Of a stretch of DNA of 55,650 bases, positions 50,764 through 55,650 are shown piece by piece. A program made the translations under genes and the position numbers. This stretch comes from Streptomyces sp. T39 (GTDB taxonomy: Bacteria > Actinomycetota > Actinomycetes > Streptomycetales > Streptomycetaceae), in the NCBI RefSeq assembly GCF_008042045.1, contig NZ_RDBP01000044.1, forward strand, positions 40,416 through 96,065. The letters are read 5' to 3'. Position 1 is the first letter of the stretch. Each line of letters opens with the position of its first letter. The notes under the pieces are model-generated. The model was not told where the DNA came from, did not search any database, and saw only the letters and a list, made by a program, of their open reading frames with translations.

Positions 50764-51980
50764 CGGGTACGGAGGCGGCGGCGCTCGCGGCGGCGGGCGC
50801 GGTGCTGCTCGCCGTCGGGTTCGTGTGCGGCAGGGTCTCCGCCCGGCGCGGTGCGAAGGCGGACCTGGATCTCGGCACACCGGTGGAGCGGGCGACCTTC
50901 CACACGCTGCACACGGCGTCCCTGGCGGCGCCGCCGCTGCGGGCGGGGCTCACCGAGGACACGGCCCGCAAGGCGGCCCGCAGGCTGCGGTCGCTGCTGG
51001 GCACCGAGGCGCTGTGCCTGACCGACCGCGCTCGCGTGCTGGCCTGGGACGGGCCGGGCGGTGACCACCACCGGGAGCAGGTGATGCTGCGGGTCGCCGA
51101 GGTGCTCGCCTCCGGCCGCAGCCAGAGCGTGCGCTCGGAGTGCGCCGACCTGGAGTGTCCGCTGCGCTGGTTCGTCATCGCCCCGCTGAGCGGGGAGGAA
51201 GGGGTGCTCGGCACGCTGGTCGCCTACGGTTCGCGGGAGTCGGCGGTCCTGGTGCGGGCGGCTACCGAGGTCGCCCGGTGGGTCTCGGTGCAACTGGAGC
51301 TGGCCGAGCTGGACCGTTCGCGCACCCGCCTGATCGAGGCCGAGATCCGCGCCCTGCGGGCCCAGATCTCGCCGCACTTCATCTTCAACTCGCTGGCGGC
51401 CATCGCGTCGTTCGTGCGCACCGATCCGGAGCGCGCCCGGGAACTGCTGCTGGAGTTCGCCGACTTCACCCGGTACTCGTTCCGCCGGCACGGCGAGTTC
51501 ACGCATCTCGCGGACGAGCTGCGCTGCATCGAGCAGTACCTGGCCCTGGCCGGGGCGCGTTTCGGCGACCGGCTCCAGGTCACGCTGCAGGTGGCTCCGG
51601 AGGTGCTGCCGGTGACGCTGCCCTTCCTGTGCCTCCAGCCGCTGGTCGAGAACGCCGTCAAGCACGGTCTGGAGGACTCCCGCACCGAGTGCCGGGTCAC
51701 CATCGCCGCCCGTGACGCGGGCGCCGAGGCGGTGGTGACCATCGAGGACGACGGCGTCGGCATGGACCCCGAGGCGCTGCGCGCGATCCTGGCGGGCCGC
51801 GGGACCACGGCGTCGGGCATCGGGCTGCTCAACGTCGACGAGCGGCTGCGTCAGGTGTACGGGGACGACCACGGGCTGGTGATCGAGACGGCCGTCGGGG
51901 CCGGGATGAAGATCACCGTCAGGATTCCCAAGTACCGCGCGGGCGTGCACTCGTCGTCCGGCCGGCGCGTCGTGGGCTGA
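50760..51980 (+). CDS. LytS-type sensor histidine kinase
   Basis: A 406-aa kinase with one N-terminal membrane helix (about 5-25), a GAF-like sensory region (about 45-180), the His_kinase domain with His206 in RAQISPHFIFNSLAAIASFV, and a HATPase domain (about 295-390: LQPLVENAVKHGLED; GIGLLNVDERLRQVYGDD). The GAF-like part holds ECADLECPLRWFV with two Cys that might bind a cofactor. Its ATG overlaps the symporter stop. It should phosphorylate the LytTR regulator at 47032. Confidence 0.94.
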   Translation: MTGTEAAALAAAGAVLLAVGFVCGRVSARRGAKADLDLGTPVERATFHTLHTASLAAPPLRAGLTEDTARKAARRLRSLLGTEALCLTDRARVLAWDGPGGDHHREQVMLRVAEVLASGRSQSVRSECADLECPLRWFVIAPLSGEEGVLGTLVAYGSRESAVLVRAATEVARWVSVQLELAELDRSRTRLIEAEIRALRAQISPHFIFNSLAAIASFVRTDPERARELLLEFADFTRYSFRRHGEFTHLADELRCIEQYLALAGARFGDRLQVTLQVAPEVLPVTLPFLCLQPLVENAVKHGLEDSRTECRVTIAARDAGAEAVVTIEDDGVGMDPEALRAILAGRGTTASGIGLLNVDERLRQVYGDDHGLVIETAVGAGMKITVRIPKYRAGVHSSSGRRVVG

Positions 51981-51998
51981 GCCGCCCGCCCGGCGCGC

Positions 51999-52508
51999 TC
52001 ACCACAGGTGGACCGCCAGATGGCCGAGGGGGAGGCCCAGCTCCCAGGCCGGTGTCCACACCTTGCTGGCCTCGTCGACCGTGGCGGCGGGAGGGCGGGA
52101 GGGGTGCCAGGGTTCGAGGTCCCCGAGGTCTGCGGCGTACACCTCGGTCGTCCGCAGCCAGTGCCAGGTCGTCGTCGCGAGCGCGAGGTCGGGGTCGGGG
52201 CCGCCGTGCCGTTCGCGTGCGGCGCGGGCGGCGAGCCGTTCCTCGACCCACTCGGGCCAGGGGTGGCCGTACGCGGTGAGGGACAGCCAGTGGTCGGTGT
52301 CCGGCGCGCCGCCGGCGGCGAAGGTGCCGGCGGCGGCGCCGTCGCACAGGTGGACGGTGAGGGCGAGAGCGCGGTGTCCGGCCCGGAACTCCAGGGACCC
52401 GGGGGACACCAGGCCGCCGGTGCGCAGTATCACGTCGGCCGTGTACTCGGCGCACAGCCAGGCCATGGGGACGGCCAGCCCCGCCCCTCCGGTGCTCTCG
52501 GGCCGCAT
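51999..52508 (-). CDS. Hypothetical protein of 169 aa
   Basis: An acidic, Trp-rich soluble protein with PMAWLCAEYTADVILRTGG near the start and DLALATTTWHWLRTTEVYAA in the middle. There is no signal peptide or membrane helix, and I recognise no named domain. Codon bias is good. It converges with the LytS gene (19 bases apart) and lies downstream of the ECF sigma factor on the same strand, with about 85 bases between, so it may be co-transcribed with it. Confidence 0.7.
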   Translation of the reverse strand: MRPESTGGAGLAVPMAWLCAEYTADVILRTGGLVSPGSLEFRAGHRALALTVHLCDGAAAGTFAAGGAPDTDHWLSLTAYGHPWPEWVEERLAARAARERHGGPDPDLALATTTWHWLRTTEVYAADLGDLEPWHPSRPPAATVDEASKVWTPAWELGLPLGHLAVHLW

Positions 52509-52592
52509 GCCGTCCCCTCACCCTCGACGTCGGTTCTCCGGGTCTCGTTCACGAGCCTCCTCCGTCCCTCACGGCCGGGAGCCCGTATTGGC

Positions 52593-53210
52593 TCAACTAC
52601 GGCGTGACGTTCGGCATACGGAGGCCCCGCGGCCGTGTCCCGAGGGGGAGTCGCGCACGAGCGTGGTCCGCGTGGCTGCTGTGACGGGCCGCCTGCTGTA
52701 GCCGGGCAGGCAGCGGGCGAGGGCCCGCAGCGCGTAGTGGGAGCGCGACTTCACGGTGCCCGGCGGGATGCCCAGCGCCTCGGCGGCCTCGTTGACGCTC
52801 ATCCCGTGGAAGTAGATCTTGACCAGTACGGCGCGGTGCTCGGGGCTGAGGGAGCCGACGGCGGCCCTGACGTCCATCGCGGCGACCGCGCTCTCGGTGC
52901 GGTCCGAGGGGTCGGGCGTGGTGGCGAGGACGCCGTCGCCTATCTCGGCGGGGCGGGCGAGCCGGGAGCGGCGGGCGTCGATGGCGAGGCGGCGTCCGAC
53001 GGTGAACAGCCACGGGCGCATCGACTCGTACGGCCCGTCGAACGCCTCGGGGTGCTGCCACGCGCGTACCAGCGTCTCCTGGAGGAGGTCCTCGGCGCGC
53101 TGCTGGTCCCCGTACGTGAGGCCGAGCAGGAAGCTCAGCAGCGCGGGCCCGTGCTCGCGCTGGAGTTCCGCCATGGCCCTCTCGTCGGTGGTCGCGGTCG
53201 CCGTCGCCAT
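52593..53210 (-). CDS. ECF-type RNA polymerase sigma factor (SigK/SigL-like)
   Basis: A 205-aa sigma-70 factor with region 2 (about 15-85: ALLSFLLGLTYGDQQRAEDL, then LQETLVRAWQHPEAF and SMRPWLFTVGRRLAIDARRS) and region 4 (about 115-170: SLSPEHRAVLVKIYFHGMSV, NEAAEALGIPPGTVKSRSHY). There is no region 3. A roughly 30-residue C-terminal tail beyond region 4 is unstructured. SigK/L-type factors usually pair with a ZAS anti-sigma factor; none is adjacent, but one is encoded at 46205. ATG 53210 is used; an in-frame ATG lies seven codons upstream. Confidence 0.93.
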   Translation of the reverse strand: MATATATTDERAMAELQREHGPALLSFLLGLTYGDQQRAEDLLQETLVRAWQHPEAFDGPYESMRPWLFTVGRRLAIDARRSRLARPAEIGDGVLATTPDPSDRTESAVAAMDVRAAVGSLSPEHRAVLVKIYFHGMSVNEAAEALGIPPGTVKSRSHYALRALARCLPGYSRRPVTAATRTTLVRDSPSGHGRGASVCRTSRRS

Positions 53211-53542
53211 TGCCAACACCCCTTCATCCACAGGTCGCCGTCACGTGGCGTATCCGAACGCATCGGGCGGCGCGGCGACAGACGCCGTACCGGGGTCGTC
53301 GGTGAACGGTCGCACCGGGCGGCGAGTGGTGCGGTGAACGGTCGGCCGGGGTGGCGGACGGTGGCCGTGCGGCGGGCGGCAGCGCCCCGGCGCCGCCCTC
53401 GGGGGCGGGCCCGCGCCCGTGCGGCTGGTGCGAGGGGCCGTTGCAGCGACGTGGCGGCTGCGTCGCTTGACTCGGCCCGGCCTCCCCTGTGTCGTCAGCA
53501 GTCCGATATGCGGTAAATACGATAATTCGGAGGCTGTTCGCG
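53211..53542. other. Divergent promoter region, sigma factor / CapA
   Basis: No gene is seen. An AT-richer patch at 53505-53530 (CGATATGCGGTAAATACGAT), unusual for the window, lies just upstream of the GGAGG of the CapA gene and is a likely promoter core. GTGAACGGTCG occurs twice (53301 and 53334). Confidence 0.5.
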
Positions 53543-54757
53543 ATGTCCTGGACCCCACTGACCCGGCACGGACGGCGGCCCGGCCGCCCGGCCCTCGTGT
53601 GCGCGGCCCTCGCGGCCGTGGCCTGCGCCGCCGGCTGCGCCGCGGAGCAGAGCCCGCCCCGGCAGGCGCCCCCCTCGGGGCAGGCCCCCTCGGCCGCGAG
53701 CGGCGCGGGTGCCGCCGAGCGCCCCTTCACCCTGGTCGCCAGCGGCGACGTCCTCCCGCACGAGTCGGTGATCCGGCAGGCGGCCGCCGACGCGGGCGCC
53801 ACCGGCTACGACTTCCGCCCCATGCTCGCCGGGGTCGCCCCCGTCGTCTCCCGCGCCGACCTGGCCATCTGCCACATGGAGACCGTGTACGGCGAGAACG
53901 GCGACTACAGCGGCTACCCCTCCTTCAAGTCCCCGCCCGAGATCGCCGAGGCCCTCGCGGCCACCGGCTACGACTCCTGCTCCACCGCCTCCAACCACAC
54001 CCTCGACGACGGCGCCCCCGGCATCGCCCGCACCCTCGACGCCCTCGACCGGGCAGGCATCGCCCACGCCGGTTCGGCCCGCACCGAGAAGGAGGCCGGC
54101 CGGCCCGCCCTGCTCTCGGCGGGCGGCGCCGAGGTGGCCCAGCTCGCCTACACCTACGGGACCAACGACATCCCCCTGCCCGAGGACCGCCCCTGGAGCG
54201 TCGCGCTCATCGACGAACAGCGGATCCTCGACGACGCGCGCGCCGCCCGGCGCGCAGGGGCCGACGTCGTCGTGGTCAGCCTCCACTGGGGCACCGAGTG
54301 GCAGACCGCGCCCGACGAACAGCAGCTCGCCCTCGGCCGCGCCCTCACCGCCTCCGCCACCGGCGGCCGCCCCGACATCGATCTCGTCCTCGGCACCCAT
54401 GCCCATGTGCCTCAGGCGTACGAGAAGGTGGGCGGCACCTGGGTGGTCTACGGCATGGGCGACCAGATCGCCGGCGCGATGATCAACTACGAGGGCGCGC
54501 AGGATCCCCGGGGCAACCAGGGGTCGATCGCGCGCTTCACGTTCTCGCCCCCGGCGAAGCCCGGCGCGCGCTGGGAGGTCACCCGCGCCGAGTACATCCC
54601 GCAGTGGATGGACACCGCCGCCGGCCGGGTCGTCAACCTCCCAGACGTCATCGCCCGCGGCTCGGCCCGGGCGGAGCACCGCACCGCGCTCGCCGCCGTC
54701 ACCACGGCCGTGCTCGGCCGCGGCGCCGCGGAGGACGGCCTGGTCATGGGCCGCTGA
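53543..54757 (+). CDS. CapA-family lipoprotein (PGA_cap metallophosphatase-like)
   Basis: A 404-aa exported lipoprotein. The signal peptide ends in the lipobox AAGC with Cys32. A Pro/Ala linker precedes the CapA domain (about 60-320): TLVASGDVLPHESVIRQAAA, then ADLAICHMETVYGENG, TASNHTLDDGAPGIARTLDA, VVVSLHWGTEWQTAPDEQQ and VLGTHAHVPQAYEKVGGTWV. The Asp, His, Asn and His residues match a calcineurin-like metal site. Family members take part in poly-gamma-glutamate capsule export or cell-wall polymer handling. ATG 53543 follows GGAGG by nine bases. Confidence 0.93.
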   Translation: MSWTPLTRHGRRPGRPALVCAALAAVACAAGCAAEQSPPRQAPPSGQAPSAASGAGAAERPFTLVASGDVLPHESVIRQAAADAGATGYDFRPMLAGVAPVVSRADLAICHMETVYGENGDYSGYPSFKSPPEIAEALAATGYDSCSTASNHTLDDGAPGIARTLDALDRAGIAHAGSARTEKEAGRPALLSAGGAEVAQLAYTYGTNDIPLPEDRPWSVALIDEQRILDDARAARRAGADVVVVSLHWGTEWQTAPDEQQLALGRALTASATGGRPDIDLVLGTHAHVPQAYEKVGGTWVVYGMGDQIAGAMINYEGAQDPRGNQGSIARFTFSPPAKPGARWEVTRAEYIPQWMDTAAGRVVNLPDVIARGSARAEHRTALAAVTTAVLGRGAAEDGLVMGR

Positions 54758-54766
54758 GCCCGCCGG

Positions 54767-55231
54767 TCACGGGACGACCGTCACCGGCCAGCGGCCCGCC
54801 TTGACGAGACGGACCGCGACCGACCCGATGATCCGGTGGCCCGCCGACTCCGACGCGCCCACCACCACGGCGTCCGCCTTCAGCTCGTCGGCCGCGGTGA
54901 CCAGCCCCGTGTACGGGTCGCCGCGGAAGGTGTGGAACTCCCAGCGGACGTCCCAGATGCCCCGCAGGCGCTCGGCCGCGGTCCGGATCTCGGCGGCCAG
55001 CCCCTCGGCGATCTCCTCGGTGGTGCCGGCCACCGGCATCCCGAGCGCCGCGCCCGCCGGCATCACCGGCTGGACGTACACGATCGCCAGCAGCGCCCCC
55101 TGACGACGGGCGAGCCCGCTCGCGTAGGCGGCGGCCCGCAGCGACGAGTCCGACCCGTCCAGACCGGCGACGATGACCTTCGGCCCGTCGGTGCCGCGCT
55201 CGAACCCCTGGGACGGCTGTTGCTGAGTCAC
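54767..55231 (-). CDS. Universal stress protein
   Basis: A 154-aa UspA-fold protein: KVIVAGLDGSDSSLRAAAYA at the start, a long central insert (PVMPAGAALGMPVAGTTEEI), and the ATP-binding G-x2-G-x9-G(S/T) region near the end as VVVGASESAGHRIIGSVAVR. Thus an ATP-binding Usp is expected. GTG 55229-55231 is the start; longer frames lack support. Its first 53 bases and upstream region are repeated in reverse at the window edge. Confidence 0.93.
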   Translation of the reverse strand: MTQQQPSQGFERGTDGPKVIVAGLDGSDSSLRAAAYASGLARRQGALLAIVYVQPVMPAGAALGMPVAGTTEEIAEGLAAEIRTAAERLRGIWDVRWEFHTFRGDPYTGLVTAADELKADAVVVGASESAGHRIIGSVAVRLVKAGRWPVTVVP

Positions 55232-55367
55232 GTCTTCGAGGCTAACCGCCCGGCCCGCCGCCGCGGCCGCCGCCCCCGGGCCCCGCACCTTGCTCCAGGC
55301 GGGTTGAATCCGCCGGGTCCCCGTGTCGGTTGTACGTACGGGGCGACGGCCGTGCGAGCAGTGGGCC

Positions 55368-55601
55368 ATGAAAAAGGATCAGCTGCTCGTTCCGCGCCGC
55401 TCCGTGCTGCGTGTCGCCGCCGCGCTCTCCGGCGCCGCGGTCCTGGGGGGTCTGCTGGCCACCGAACGCACCGGCACGGCCGTCGCCCCGTACGTACAAC
55501 CGACACGGGGACCCGGCGGATTCAACCCGCCTGGAGCAAGGTGCGGGGCCCGGGGGCGGCGGCCGCGGCGGCGGGCCGGGCGGTTAGCCTCGAAGACGTG
55601 A
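55368..55601 (+). pseudogene. Truncated gene with a Tat-type signal peptide
   Basis: ATG 55368 opens MKKDQLLVPRRSVLRVAAAL and continues SGAAVLGGLLATERTGTA, a twin-arginine signal (RRSVLR) with a hydrophobic core. From 55474 the sequence is the inverted copy of the universal stress leader, so the rest (VAPYVQPTRGPGG onward) is probably not the original protein. The true secreted protein's body is missing here. Confidence 0.6.
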
Positions 55602-55650
55602 CTCAGCAACAGCCGTCCCAGGGGTTCGAGCGCGGCACCGACGGGCCGAA
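55598..55650 (+). CDS. Partial inverted second copy of the universal stress protein start
   Basis: GTG 55598 starts VTQQQPSQGFERGTDGP, identical to the first residues of the gene at 54767-55231 but on the opposite strand. The window ends here, so it cannot be told whether the copy is complete. Confidence 0.7.
   Translation, partial: MTQQQPSQGFERGTDGP

Larger units (their letters stand above)
55179..55650. repeat. Inverted repeat, 177-bp or longer perfect arms with a 118-bp loop
   Basis: Left arm 55179-55355 is the exact reverse complement of right arm 55474-55650; no mismatch was found, and the repeat may continue beyond the window. The loop is 55356-55473. The left arm holds the start and leader of the universal stress gene, so the right arm begins a second, oppositely directed copy of it. 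Confidence 0.95.

Noticed and set aside
55179..55650. The inverted repeat as a chromosome-end terminal inverted repeat
   Set aside because: Streptomyces ends have multiple short palindromes and tap/tpg genes; here the arms simply copy a stress-gene leader around a 118-bp loop.

Overview
The window is high-GC actinobacterial DNA and almost certainly from Streptomyces. Codons strongly prefer G or C in the third position, TetR-type regulators are dense, ATGA/GTGA/TGATG gene overlaps are common, and there is a spare set of zinc-free ribosomal proteins with a CobW-like gene in the order known from S. coelicolor. Rpf-LysM-M23, WS/DGAT and SpoIIE-type phosphatase genes fit the same genus. No rRNA, tRNA or CRISPR array was seen.

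Layout. 0-10 kb holds small transport, detoxification and regulator units: a BASS transporter, a serine hydrolase, a HIT-like protein, a TetR/MFS/SDR cluster with a shared operator word, a second TetR with a perfect 34-bp operator over its own ribosome binding site, an Lrp/lactonase pair, an AraC remnant and a DHFR-like reductase. 11.2-14.2 kb has a 258-aa protein that reads as two fused histone folds, H2A-like then H4-like, converging on a one-piece ABC exporter coupled to a possible small peptide gene. 14.8-19.5 kb has a truncated C-terminal fragment cut off at a 90-bp palindrome, then an acyl-CoA dehydrogenase, a TetR and an aldehyde dehydrogenase. 19.6-24.9 kb is a decaying accessory stretch (GH76 remnant, another remnant, an IS5-type remnant) around a TetR/arylamine N-acetyltransferase pair, a degenerate SDR and a P450.

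25.0-27.7 kb is the zinc-limitation cluster: S14 and L28 face L33, L31 type B, a CobW-like protein and S18, with a Zur-like box between. 27.7-41.4 kb carries a PLP enzyme with its YheO/DauR-type regulator, panD, an MBL-fold hydrolase, gnd, a ROK regulator, a secreted Rpf-LysM-M23 cell-wall hydrolase, a DMT permease, an SDR with an N-terminal zinc ribbon, an unrecognised 56-aa peptide gene and a lipase maturation factor. 41.7-55.6 kb has a PAS-GAF-PP2C-ATPase regulator, WS/DGAT, a Fpg/Nei glycosylase, a ZAS anti-sigma factor, a LytTR regulator / SSS symporter / LytS kinase locus, an ECF sigma factor, a CapA lipoprotein and a universal stress protein.

Two things stand out. First, the histone-fold doublet is a candidate for an undescribed bacterial chromatin protein. 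Second, there are four inverted copies of neighbouring DNA (15923-16012; 30796-30829 with 31490-31523; 41483-41859; 55179-55650). Three of them sit where a gene is cut short, and the other places a copied promoter region in front of another gene. They are either real fold-back duplications or assembly errors, and the raw reads would decide.
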